Source: Bacteroidia bacterium
GTDB lineage: Bacteria > Bacteroidota > Bacteroidia > Bacteroidales > Azobacteroidaceae
Assembly (NCBI GenBank): GCA_025999115.1
Contig: BNWW01000057.1
Coordinates: 1-11,125, forward strand
Reading direction: 5' to 3'
Length of the DNA: 11,125 bases
Positions 1 to 7,931 of this stretch are shown piece by piece (the first letter of the stretch is position 1; the number at the start of each line of letters is the position of its first letter). A program made the translations under genes and the position numbers. The notes under the pieces were generated by a model. That model worked only from the letters and a program-made list of their open reading frames with translations. It was not told where the DNA came from and made no database searches.

Positions 1-300
1 GACCCAAACAAAATGATTCCGCTCGAAGGTGTTTATGTGGCGCGCGTTTTCGTCGGCAAAAATCAATACGGCGGAATGGCGTACATCGGTACGCGACCCA
101 CAGTGGCATCCCAAGGCGAACAGCGCATCGAAGTGAATATCTTCGATTTCGATCGCGATATTTACGGCGAAACCATCCGCTTGGAATTGATTGAATTTAT
201 TCGTCCCGACATCCATTTTCGGGGTTTGGATGCTTTGACGGAACAATTGTCGGCAGACCGTAGCATTTGCCGGGAAAAATTACTTATCTATTCATTTTAG
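1..300 (+). CDS. ribF: RibF, riboflavin kinase domain, 3' part only (5' end outside the window)
   Basis: This is the C-terminal third of bifunctional riboflavin kinase/FAD synthetase, which phosphorylates riboflavin to FMN and adenylates FMN to FAD in the cytoplasm. The frame is already open at base 1 (DPNK before the first Met), so the ATG at 13 is internal. About 99 residues are visible of a family usually near 300-310 residues. The segment carries the riboflavin kinase signatures: IPLEGVYVARV, the GTRPTV loop that in the family helps bind Mg-ATP and flavin, and IEVNIFDFDRDIYGE, whose Glu is expected to be the catalytic base. The end FRGLDALTEQLSADR is also typical. GC content is visibly higher than in the toxin tips downstream. 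It is a housekeeping gene flanking the RHS island, with no apparent functional link to it. The N-terminal FAD synthetase domain is not visible. Confidence 0.95.
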   Translation, partial: DPNKMIPLEGVYVARVFVGKNQYGGMAYIGTRPTVASQGEQRIEVNIFDFDRDIYGETIRLELIEFIRPDIHFRGLDALTEQLSADRSICREKLLIYSF

Positions 301-344
301 AATAAATTATTCGGTTTATTAATTTTTTATCCATCTGATAAATA

Positions 345-372
345 GGATATTCGGTATCCGGATGTTTTCTTT
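345..372 (+). terminator. weak hairpin after ribF, possible terminator
   Basis: GGATA (345-349), loop TTCGG, TATCC (355-359) form a 5-bp stem followed by the T-rich stretch GGATGTTTTCTTT. The stem is short and the T run is interrupted, so this is a tentative terminator separating ribF from the RHS unit. Confidence 0.3.
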
Positions 373-397
373 GCAGCATTAATTTTAACAATGCTGC
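373..397 (+). promoter_or_regulatory. 8-bp perfect inverted repeat just before a start codon
   Basis: GCAGCATT (373-380), a 9-base loop, and AATGCTGC (390-397) are perfectly complementary. The 3' arm ends three bases before the ATG at 401. In RNA this would place a hairpin over the ribosome loading site of the first gene of the RHS unit. In DNA it could be an operator dyad. No TAnnTTTG -7 box was found in 301-400; the closest match, TTTCTTTG at 366-373, lacks a TTTG partner at the right spacing. Confidence 0.35.
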
Positions 398-400
398 TAT

Positions 401-826
401 ATGAAACACATTTTTCTTTATTTACTGTTTTTTACGACCATTCCATTGTTTGCGCAGGAGGTCGGTTATTATTACGATGAAGCGGGCAATCGCACCGAAC
501 GCGCCATCTGGTTTACATCGACCACCACCACGAACTCTCTTCGTTCATCGCAAGCCATAAGTGCAATGGAAGATATTGTTGCGCGGCAAGCTATCAAAAT
601 CTATCCCAATCCCACCGATGGGGTTTTAGCTGTTGAAATTGTTGATTTTTCCGGTGATTTGCAAGCGGATTTATATTTATTCGATGCGTCGGGAAAGGAA
701 ATTTTGCGGCAGCTTTCCGCTTCGGCTTATACAACTTTCAACATTAGCAATCAACCCAATGGGGTTTATTTGTTGCGGATAATGATTGAGGGGGAGAGTG
801 TAACTTGGAAGATCATTAAAAAATAA
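401..826 (+). CDS. small secreted protein with one YD-like motif and a T9SS type A sorting domain
   Basis: This 141-residue protein is predicted to cross the inner membrane by Sec and the outer membrane by the type IX system. Residues 1-19 are a signal peptide (MKHIFLYLLFFTTIPLFAQ). Residues 23-31, YYYDEAGNR, read like one RHS/YD repeat strand. Residues 35-62 are a Ser/Thr-rich linker. Residues 63-141 match the T9SS C-terminal domain: IYPNP at 67-71, a middle LFDASGKEILRQ strand, then PNGVYLLRI and the basic end TWKIIKK. The ATG at 401 is chosen because it begins the signal peptide. It lies 25 bp upstream of the RHS gene and is probably co-transcribed with it. The giant RHS protein has no such sorting domain of its own, since its C-terminus is the payload, so this protein could be a surface or export partner. 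That role is inference. The T9SS domain call is strong; the YD resemblance is short. Confidence 0.85.
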   Translation: MKHIFLYLLFFTTIPLFAQEVGYYYDEAGNRTERAIWFTSTTTTNSLRSSQAISAMEDIVARQAIKIYPNPTDGVLAVEIVDFSGDLQADLYLFDASGKEILRQLSASAYTTFNISNQPNGVYLLRIMIEGESVTWKIIKK

Positions 827-851
827 GTATCATTTTTAGCAATTTAATATT

Positions 852-3800
852 ATGAAGAAAATTATTTTCTGCACATTGTGCTTGTGTGCCGGTTTTGTTG
901 GCATTGTAGCCCAAGATCATGTTCCTAATTCTGTTGCATTGGATTTAAAGAAAGCCGTAGGTGAAATTCCTTTTACATCGTCCGTATCTGCAACGGGAGC
1001 AATGACTTGCAATGTCCCTATTGAAGTTTATCCCGGCATTCGAGGGATGCAACCACAATTGGCACTGTCGTATAATCATTTGGCAGGTATGGGCATTGCG
1101 GGTATGGGATGGAGCATTAGCGGGCTTTCTGGTATTAGCCGTACAGCAAAAAATATCTATTATGATAATACGCCCCAAAGTATTCGTATGAATAAAGACG
1201 ATGCCTTTGTTTTGGATGGTATGCGGCTTATTAAATTGAGTGCAACAAGTTCACAAATCAAATACGAAACCGAGCAGGGAAATATCAAAGTAAATGCTTA
1301 CCTGAATGAGGATATTATCAAGTATTTTGAAGTATTGTATCCGCAAGGGCGCAAAGGCATCTATGGCTATACGGATAATACCAGTAATAAATTACAATAT
1401 CCGCTCACTGTCATGTCGGATTTGATGGGAAATACGGTTTGTTTTGATTATGAATTTGCAAATAATCATTACAAAATTACAACAATCACTTATATGCAAG
1501 CATCCGTCGAATTGCAATATGAAGATAGAACAGATAAGCAGATGATTTTTGAAGCAGGCCAAAACATTACAGAAGATAATCGCTTAAAACGTATTATTTG
1601 CAGATATGGCACTTGTAACATCAGAACGTATGAATTAACTTATCAATACCTCCAAAATGTATCGGTATTATCGCAAATCGACTATTTAGTGTCAAACGCA
1701 TCCCTCAACCCCTTGATATTCTATTACGGAACCAATAACATTACTGCACAATATGCCCAAACCCAAACCCAATTAATAGAATGGTATAAATTTGAGAATA
1801 AACCGGAACAATTCAATGTAGTTAAAGGCAAGTTTGATTACGGTTCCAAGAATGATGGTATTATTTCTTTTCCTAAAAGAGATACGTATGAGCTTTATAA
1901 TCGGAACGGTACATGGTTCAGGGATGAACTTTACCATTATAACAATTTATATAATGGCTCGGAAAAAATACTTGTGCATACCGGTTTAGAACGTAGTCTA
2001 ATTATGCCTATGTCCAACCTTACTACCGAATCTGGTTTTGTCGATATTTTCTGCGCAAACCTTGACGGAAAGGAAGAAGATGAAATTATTAAGATAAACA
2101 ATTATGTATCGGGTAATTCTGACCGGATTACTTTCAAGGTATATGCTCCTGATTTGTCTTATGGTTTATATCAAAAGTATACGCGGACATTTGATTTTTC
2201 AACGTTATTAAAGGATGAAGGTAATAATAAAAGCATTCATCCGAAATGGTATTTCCCCGGTGATTTCAATGGCGATGGCAAAATGGAGATATTTGCCGTT
2301 TCCAACCAAGTTAAATTCAAAGATACGAATTATCCGTCGGTATGTTATTTATTTGATTTGGAATCAAATAAAAAATTATATGAGGGGCAAGCACTCTCTT
2401 ATTTCATAAGTTATGGCGAAGCTGATAAAAATTATATACGAAAAAATATTGATGTATATTCGGATATAATACTGATTCTTGATTACGATGGCGATGGCAA
2501 AAGTGATATTTGCCACGTCAATGGTAATGGTATGGATATTTACCGGTTTAATATTTCCGGTTCGAATTATTCTTTGGAAAAAATAGCTACTAATACAAAT
2601 TTAAAACTACGAGATTTACAACATTGGGAGTATATGACAGCGGAGGGTCTTCAAGATGTTAAGAAGTATTATGATGTTCGAGATCGCATATTGTTTGTAG
2701 GCGAAATGAACGGCGATGGTAAAACCGATTTGTTGCTATCGCCGAGACAGAATGGAGGCCCAACAAGCTTCTGGTGGTCTGTTTTTTATTCCAAAGGAAA
2801 CGGCAATTTTGAGCAAAAATCTTATGAAGGTTGTAACCATTACTCCAACGACAAGTTGTGTATGTCAGATATAAACGGAGACGGATTAACCGATATAATC
2901 AAAAACAATGCAAATTCCGTTTATTTATATATTAATCAAAAAGGAGCCTTTTCTTATTGTGGACATTTTTCCAAATACAACAACTCTATTGTAATTCCCA
3001 CAGACATCCATAGTCAGCGCATCTCTCGACATATCAGCTGCTTGCGAGACGATGGAAAAATTGATATGTACTCTTTTTCTCGCAACGACACCAAAGAAAA
3101 GTTACTAACCGGAATAGTCGACAGTTATGGCGTAATTACCCAAATTGATTACCAAAAACTCAACGACCGCACGCTCGGTAACTCTTCCGATATTTTCTAT
3201 CATGCAGGAGATGGAGCTTCGTTTCCTTATGAAAATTATAATGGAGCGCTCTTCGTACCGGTTGCTACGGAAAAATATGTCAATGGACAATTGTATGCTT
3301 CCAATACTTACAAATACCACAATGCCATCGTTCACAAACAGGGTCTTGGTTTTTGCGGTTTTACCGAAATTGATTATGCCGACAATAACGGGAAAATGCA
3401 AAAACGCATTTACGATCCGTTTCATTTTGGCTTATTGAAATCCGAAGAATCCTATATCAACAATACTTTGGTTGCTTCTTCGTCTTTCGAACATACGGTT
3501 AACGTAGCGGATAATAAAATCACAAAAATCCAATTAACAAGCAGCAATGTCCGGGATCATTTGAAAAAAACAAGTATCAATGGAAGTTATCAATACGATA
3601 CATTCGGTTATCCAACAGAGGAATACATTGATTATGGCGAACAAATAACACAAACAATCACAAAATCATATTCTCATAAAACAGCGGAATCGAATTATTT
3701 GCTGGGAGTTATAAACGATATTAGCACAACACATTATCGCAAGGGAGCCGTGATAACGGAACGTGATACTATTTCCATATCTGCCAAGGGATTACCTACG

Positions 3801-6800
3801 ATTAAGTTGCATTATATCAATGGAATGAAAACAGTGCAAGAAAAATTCAGTTATGATTCTCACGCCAATTTAAGCTCGTATAGTCTAACAAAATTCGATT
3901 CTCCTACCGGCCAAGCAAGCCAATACGAATACGACGATTGCGGCCGCATAACCAAAATGACCGACCCCTTGGGATTAAGCATTTCCTATATCTACGACCC
4001 TAAAACAGGCCGTTTGTCGGAAAAACAAAACCACCACGGGCAAAGCATCTATTATTATTACGACGATTTCGGAAGAACAACCACCGTACAATACCCCGAT
4101 AAAACGGAACAAATAATCCAATGGTCGTGGGATAATACCTGCGGACTCTACAAAATGAATCAAACGGCTACCGGAAAACCGGCTGTCAATACCTATTTCG
4201 ATGCTTTAGGCCGGGAAATCCGTAACAGTTCCATTCGCTTCGACGGCACTACAACCTATATGGATAAAAAATATGATTATTATGGACGATTAGAGCGCGT
4301 ATCTTTGCCTTATACGACCGGCGATCCATTGTGGAACAGCTATGTTTACGATTATTGCGATCGTGTTTTAGAAATTGACTACGTTTCCGGCAAAACAGAC
4401 TATTTCAAATATAACGACAATAGCGTTACAAGCACACAAAACGGAATCACTTCCACTCAAGTGTTCGACCCGCTGGGCAATGTGGTTCGAGTAGAGGATG
4501 AGGCAGGCGAAATCACTTATCAACTGCGTCCCGACGGACAACCGGAATCCATTACCGCGCCAGGCAAGATTGTTACTTCGTTTAAATACGACAACTATGG
4601 CCGCCAAACCGCCATCATCGATCCCAGTGCCGGAGTAAAACAGTTTGCCTACGACAACGATGGAAATCTCTTGTCCGAAACCAATGCCAACGGCGAAACG
4701 ACCATCTTCTCGTATGACAAATACAATCGTCCCATCACTAAAAAAATGCCGGAATTTACAGTTTATTACCGTTATGATGCCGATGGCCGCTTGGCCGCCG
4801 ACAGCATCAATGCCGACCGTTACACGCGATACCGTTACAACCGGTTGGGTCAGTTGGAAATGGAAACGCAGAAAAGCAACGGTATATCCTTTGAAAAGGA
4901 ATACACATATCAAGAGGGCAATCTTCACACAAAAGAATATTCCACCAATGGAAAATTTATCGCTACTGAAAATTACAAGTATAGCTGCGGCCACCTTGTT
5001 GAAATCACGTTAAACGACGAAACCGTGATTTGGCGTTTGGATAAAGAAAACAATCTCGGTCAGCCCGTCGCTGCCACTACCGGCAAATTTAGCCGGGAAT
5101 ACGATTATGACGAATACGGTTTGCCCACCGCTCGCCGCGCCGGCAACTTCATGGATTTCGGATATGAATTTGATTCAAAAACAAATGACTTGCTTTCGCG
5201 TATTGACTACAAATATATGTTGCCGAACAAGCTCCAATCCGGGCTTCTAACCGAGTCGTTTACTTACGACGAGTTAGACCGCTTGATGGATTTCGGTTCG
5301 CAATCGGTTCGCTACGACGAAAAGGGTAATATCACAAGAAAAAGCGATGCCGGTGATTTTTATTACGATAATCCCGGCAAACCTTACGCCATATCTGCCG
5401 CCAAAGTGACACAATGGTCTTCTAATTTTTCCGGCGGTATAAACATAGTCTCCCCTGGTAATACAATTGGTACGAGAGCCATTGGCGGCAGTATTGTTGG
5501 TGGTAACATAACCTCCGGTATAATCGGTGTAACCCCCGGCATATCCGACAAAATCAAGGTAGATACCCTGAAAGCTATCCCTCTACGCGATCAATACATT
5601 AAATACGCTTCGTTTAACCGTCCGGTGGGAATAGACGAAGGCAATGTATCCGCCCGGTTTGAATACGACGGCAACGGACAACGCCTGCAAATGAAGCTAT
5701 CAAAACAAAACAATAGCGAAAGCACCAATTTAACACGCATTTATTTTGCCGATTGCTACGAACACGACTCTAAAAGCGGAGTTTTGTACACCCAAACAAG
5801 CTCGGGAAAGGTATCATCGAAAATTATGCAAACAAAAGAACGCCTCTACTTAGGCGGCAATGCCTACTCCGCCCCCGCAGTTTATGTAAAAGAAAACGGA
5901 AAAGACTGGAAAATTTACTATATTTGTCGCGATTATCTCGGCAGTATCACGCACATTACAGACGAAAACGGCAATATGGTACAGGAATTAAGTTACGATG
6001 CTTGGGGACGGTTGCGCAATCCGCAAACGCAAACGGCATACGAACCGGACAAGGAACCCGAATTATTTCTCGGTCGCGGCTATACCGGCCACGAGCATTT
6101 GCCCGATTTCGGATTAATAAATATGAATGCTCGCTTGTACGACCCGGCTACCGGACGATTTTTATCTCCTGACCCGTATGTACAAAATCCGTTTTTCAGT
6201 CAGAATTTTAACCGGTACAGCTATGCGCTGAACAATCCATTCAAATATACCGACCAAAGCGGGGAATTTATAGGATGGGTATTAGCCGGTTTAATTTTAG
6301 GCGGGAAATGGTATCACGATGGTTATAAGGCGAATAATAATGAACCGAATCCTGCAAATTGGGATTATTCTAAAGCAAATTATACGGTTGGTTATTCTAC
6401 GCAAGGAAATACTGTTTATGGTGGAATGGGATGGGATGGCCATTATGCTTTAATGATGGGATATAATACCGAACAAGGTTTGGGATTTGGCTATGACATT
6501 AATAATACCCGTTCACATTTGTACCATCCGTATTATAATTACAATGCGCCGGAAGAGGCGGCAGTACGGGCGTATAATGCAGCAAGACAGCAAATGACGC
6601 CATGGGCGGTTGGTTGGGAATGGCTTACCGGAACCGGAGAGAGGGATCGCACTTTTTATGGCGGAGATCATTTTACAACTTTATTACAGCAACATTCTCA
6701 TATTGAAGATACACGATATATGATTGTTGATAATATTATGAATGGAGGTCAATTGGGAAAACGTAATGATTATGGATTAGACGGATGGCAAGGTGTTGGA

Positions 6801-7100
6801 AAATATTTTGTGGATTATTCTACATTGGCGACAGGTGGTTTGACCGGTAATTTGGCGGCAACCTATTTAGGCTCTTACTCTTTGACTTACAATGTACTTT
6901 CAACTAACAAAAATTCTGCATTAGTTCAATTTACAGTAACAAATCCCTCTCATGCTGCATCTGCAATGCGACCTCCAGTTATAGGATATGGAGCAATATG
7001 GCAAAATTATGTAGCTCCATTTATTGACAGGCAATTCAGTAGTGGCCCTATGTCTCAAACAACACAAACATTTATATGGTGCGAAAGAATTTTTTGGTAA
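852..7100 (+). CDS. Bacteroidota RHS-repeat polymorphic toxin (SpvB / FG-GAP / YD repeats / RHS core / variable toxin end)
   Basis: A 2082-residue secreted toxin carrier. Residues 1-21 are a Sec signal peptide (ending GIVAQ). Residues ~33-330 resemble SpvB (GEIPFTSSVSATGAMTCNVP, YNHLAGMGIAGMGWSISGLS). Four Ca-binding-like FG-GAP loops follow near residues 467, 542, 615 and 670 (DFNGDGKME, DYDGDGKSD, EMNGDGKTD, DINGDGLTD). A TcdB-middle-like stretch lies near 750 (IVDSYGVITQIDYQ). YD repeats run from ~1025 to ~1700 (YEYDDCGRITKM, YYYDDFGRTTTV, YRYDADGRLAAD and others) and would build the RHS cocoon. A Gly/Ile-rich insert occupies ~1524-1565. The core spans ~1688-1806, with RLYDPATGRFLSPDP and NPFKYTDQSGE. 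Asp1774 and Asp1801 sit where classical Rhs cores carry the aspartates of the self-cleavage site. Residues 1807-~1912 are a linker shared with the orphan cassette. Residues ~1913-2082 are the payload, whose activity I do not recognise. No PAAR or T6SS feature is visible. The last 25 bases overlap the next gene, the probable immunity gene. Confidence 0.93.
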   Translation: MKKIIFCTLCLCAGFVGIVAQDHVPNSVALDLKKAVGEIPFTSSVSATGAMTCNVPIEVYPGIRGMQPQLALSYNHLAGMGIAGMGWSISGLSGISRTAKNIYYDNTPQSIRMNKDDAFVLDGMRLIKLSATSSQIKYETEQGNIKVNAYLNEDIIKYFEVLYPQGRKGIYGYTDNTSNKLQYPLTVMSDLMGNTVCFDYEFANNHYKITTITYMQASVELQYEDRTDKQMIFEAGQNITEDNRLKRIICRYGTCNIRTYELTYQYLQNVSVLSQIDYLVSNASLNPLIFYYGTNNITAQYAQTQTQLIEWYKFENKPEQFNVVKGKFDYGSKNDGIISFPKRDTYELYNRNGTWFRDELYHYNNLYNGSEKILVHTGLERSLIMPMSNLTTESGFVDIFCANLDGKEEDEIIKINNYVSGNSDRITFKVYAPDLSYGLYQKYTRTFDFSTLLKDEGNNKSIHPKWYFPGDFNGDGKMEIFAVSNQVKFKDTNYPSVCYLFDLESNKKLYEGQALSYFISYGEADKNYIRKNIDVYSDIILILDYDGDGKSDICHVNGNGMDIYRFNISGSNYSLEKIATNTNLKLRDLQHWEYMTAEGLQDVKKYYDVRDRILFVGEMNGDGKTDLLLSPRQNGGPTSFWWSVFYSKGNGNFEQKSYEGCNHYSNDKLCMSDINGDGLTDIIKNNANSVYLYINQKGAFSYCGHFSKYNNSIVIPTDIHSQRISRHISCLRDDGKIDMYSFSRNDTKEKLLTGIVDSYGVITQIDYQKLNDRTLGNSSDIFYHAGDGASFPYENYNGALFVPVATEKYVNGQLYASNTYKYHNAIVHKQGLGFCGFTEIDYADNNGKMQKRIYDPFHFGLLKSEESYINNTLVASSSFEHTVNVADNKITKIQLTSSNVRDHLKKTSINGSYQYDTFGYPTEEYIDYGEQITQTITKSYSHKTAESNYLLGVINDISTTHYRKGAVITERDTISISAKGLPTIKLHYINGMKTVQEKFSYDSHANLSSYSLTKFDSPTGQASQYEYDDCGRITKMTDPLGLSISYIYDPKTGRLSEKQNHHGQSIYYYYDDFGRTTTVQYPDKTEQIIQWSWDNTCGLYKMNQTATGKPAVNTYFDALGREIRNSSIRFDGTTTYMDKKYDYYGRLERVSLPYTTGDPLWNSYVYDYCDRVLEIDYVSGKTDYFKYNDNSVTSTQNGITSTQVFDPLGNVVRVEDEAGEITYQLRPDGQPESITAPGKIVTSFKYDNYGRQTAIIDPSAGVKQFAYDNDGNLLSETNANGETTIFSYDKYNRPITKKMPEFTVYYRYDADGRLAADSINADRYTRYRYNRLGQLEMETQKSNGISFEKEYTYQEGNLHTKEYSTNGKFIATENYKYSCGHLVEITLNDETVIWRLDKENNLGQPVAATTGKFSREYDYDEYGLPTARRAGNFMDFGYEFDSKTNDLLSRIDYKYMLPNKLQSGLLTESFTYDELDRLMDFGSQSVRYDEKGNITRKSDAGDFYYDNPGKPYAISAAKVTQWSSNFSGGINIVSPGNTIGTRAIGGSIVGGNITSGIIGVTPGISDKIKVDTLKAIPLRDQYIKYASFNRPVGIDEGNVSARFEYDGNGQRLQMKLSKQNNSESTNLTRIYFADCYEHDSKSGVLYTQTSSGKVSSKIMQTKERLYLGGNAYSAPAVYVKENGKDWKIYYICRDYLGSITHITDENGNMVQELSYDAWGRLRNPQTQTAYEPDKEPELFLGRGYTGHEHLPDFGLINMNARLYDPATGRFLSPDPYVQNPFFSQNFNRYSYALNNPFKYTDQSGEFIGWVLAGLILGGKWYHDGYKANNNEPNPANWDYSKANYTVGYSTQGNTVYGGMGWDGHYALMMGYNTEQGLGFGYDINNTRSHLYHPYYNYNAPEEAAVRAYNAARQQMTPWAVGWEWLTGTGERDRTFYGGDHFTTLLQQHSHIEDTRYMIVDNIMNGGQLGKRNDYGLDGWQGVGKYFVDYSTLATGGLTGNLAATYLGSYSLTYNVLSTNKNSALVQFTVTNPSHAASAMRPPVIGYGAIWQNYVAPFIDRQFSSGPMSQTTQTFIWCERIFW
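5915..6562 (+). repeat. direct repeat, copy 1: RHS core end plus pre-toxin linker
   Basis: This is the copy inside the full-length RHS gene. It matches 8421-8942. Within 6155-6355 only about four bases differ from the other copy. Similarity then drops, and returns as 31 identical bases at 6532-6562 (encoding NYNAPEEAA). Bases 6024-6146 (41 codons) have no counterpart in copy 2. The offset between copies is 2506 before this gap and 2383 after it. Confidence 0.95.
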
Positions 7101-7558
7101 GAGCAATATCGATTATGAGCTTATGGTCTATTTTTTTTCATTCTTGCACTCCAACGAAAGTAAATGAAGAGGAAATGATAGGGATATGGAAAACTTCCTA
7201 TGGATCACAATTGTCTTTGACCGAAGATAGAACATTTACATTAGAAGGATTTGCTGCATCTCATCTGAAACTGGAATGGAAAATTCAGAAATTGTCTTTC
7301 AAGGCAAATGGAACAGGAGAATGGAAGATAGAAAATAGGCATAATCAATATGTTTTAGACCTAACCTTTATTGAAATAATGGGTGAAACAGATTCAATTT
7401 TTGATGGAGAAAAGTATAGAATAAAAAAATATGGATTTCCATTATCTATCGTAGGGAGTGGTTTTTTTGCTAACAAACCGCCATGGAAACTATATAGCAG
7501 CACGATATGGTATGACCTTCCAAAAGATGATTATAGCATATTTGAAAAAGCAGAATGA
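7076..7558 (+). CDS. putative lipoprotein, lipocalin-like, probable immunity protein for the RHS payload
   Basis: A 160-residue protein. The ATG at 7076 overlaps the last 25 bases of the RHS gene in another frame, which suggests translational coupling. It is preferred over the in-frame ATG at 7115 because it supplies a proper lipoprotein signal: basic start MVRKNFLVR, hydrophobic stretch 10-21, and a loose lipobox FHSC with Cys24. After a short linker, EMIGIWKTSYGSQLSLTEDRTF (34-55) resembles the opening of lipocalin-like or calycin beta-barrels (GxW followed by a strand pair). The rest is rich in alternating strands. Its place directly after the toxin end, followed by a strong terminator, is the classic immunity position. 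If it is a lipoprotein, protection would act in the periplasm or at the outer membrane. The immunity role is inferred from position, and the fold call rests on a short motif. Confidence 0.7.
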   Translation: MVRKNFLVRAISIMSLWSIFFHSCTPTKVNEEEMIGIWKTSYGSQLSLTEDRTFTLEGFAASHLKLEWKIQKLSFKANGTGEWKIENRHNQYVLDLTFIEIMGETDSIFDGEKYRIKKYGFPLSIVGSGFFANKPPWKLYSSTIWYDLPKDDYSIFEKAE

Positions 7559-7563
7559 ATATT

Positions 7564-7609
7564 AAAAACCGGCTATTTGAAATTTCTAAATAACCGGTTT
7601 TTATTTTTT
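7564..7609. terminator. strong, probably bidirectional terminator after the immunity gene
   Basis: AAAAACCGGCTATTT (7564-7578) pairs with AAATAACCGGTTTTT (7588-7602) around a 9-base loop, with one C/A mismatch in 15 pairs. It is followed by a T-rich tract to 7609 on the plus strand and a T run on the minus strand. The loop and inner stem share ATTTCTAAATA with the terminator at 7895-7931. This supports descent from a copy of the same xre 3' end. Confidence 0.8.
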
Positions 7610-7678
7610 CTCCCTTAATAACAATTCCAATAAATGGTATTTTTCGTCTTTTCTTTGTTCGCTGTATTTTATTGATTT
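7601..7678 (-). pseudogene. 3' remnant of an xre regulator gene
   Basis: Read on the minus strand, a 25-codon open stretch encodes KSIKYSEQRKDEKYHLLELL followed by LREKK and a stop. This resembles the charged, Leu-spaced coiled-coil tail of the two XRE regulators here, which end QILKEKTELLEKFMQEKN and YERMLKEKDERIRLLEQQ. It stops immediately before a hairpin whose sequence resembles the hairpin behind the intact xre gene. An in-frame stop at 7679-7681 cuts it off upstream, and no HTH remains. I read it as the stub of a third xre copy; the match is short. Confidence 0.5.
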
Positions 7679-7681
7679 TCA

Positions 7682-7893
7682 GCACGCTATGGGTGTTAAG
7701 AGCATGAGTTATGCACCCGATTCTTCAATCTAATAGTGTTAATATTATTTATCATATTGTTCTTTAAAGTTATGATTACTTTAAAACAGATTGAAATATA
7801 CAAACTATTTCAGGGAGATGGGACTGGTGTTTTGTCCGTTAAAATTATTTGTAGAAAAACAATGAAGTTGAAGTAATACTAATAAATTCTAAC
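7682..7893. other. AT-rich scar region without an intact gene
   Basis: Between the xre stub and the terminator of the intact xre gene no convincing complete gene is visible. A 34-codon plus-strand stub is listed separately. GGGTG (7691-7695) and CACCC (7714-7718) form a minor dyad. No TAnnTTTG promoter, tRNA or IS end was seen. The simplest reading is residue of a deleted toxin/immunity cassette. Confidence 0.45.
7772..7876 (+). pseudogene. possible N-terminal stub of a small cytoplasmic protein (lost immunity gene?)
   Basis: ATG at 7772 opens 34 codons: MITLKQIEIYKLFQGDGTG, followed by a basic tail ending KTMKLK. The first ~17 residues resemble, from memory, the start of a family of Bacteroidota hypothetical proteins of the type ITLEQIEIYKKF-x-GD. 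The remainder does not continue that pattern, so it looks truncated or frame-shifted. It has no signal peptide and no clear promoter. It could equally be a chance ORF. Confidence 0.3.
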
Positions 7894-7894
7894 A

Positions 7895-7931
7895 AAAAAC
7901 TGCTATTCAGAATTTCTAAATAGCAGTTTTT
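7895..7931 (-). terminator. terminator of the xre gene (also fires on the plus strand)
   Basis: AAAAACTGCTATT (7895-7907) and AATAGCAGTTTTT (7919-7931) form a perfect 13-bp stem around an 11-base loop. The arm next to the gene overlaps the xre stop codon (7930-7932). Runs of A on the left and T on the right make it usable in both directions. Confidence 0.8.

Noticed and set aside
4368..4994. 208-residue open frame on the minus strand inside the RHS gene
   Set aside because: It lies entirely antisense to strongly supported YD repeats, is a Val/Ile/Phe-rich mirror of the Asp/Asn/Lys codons of the sense strand, and has no promoter or recognisable domain.
7470..7685. 71-residue minus-strand open frame across the immunity gene end
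   Set aside because: It overlaps the strong terminator and the coding immunity gene. The meaningful minus-strand reading of 7601-7678 is in a different frame.
7691..7718. GGGTG ... CACCC dyad, considered as a recombination or attachment site
   Set aside because: Only five base pairs with an 18-base spacer and no second copy elsewhere in the window.
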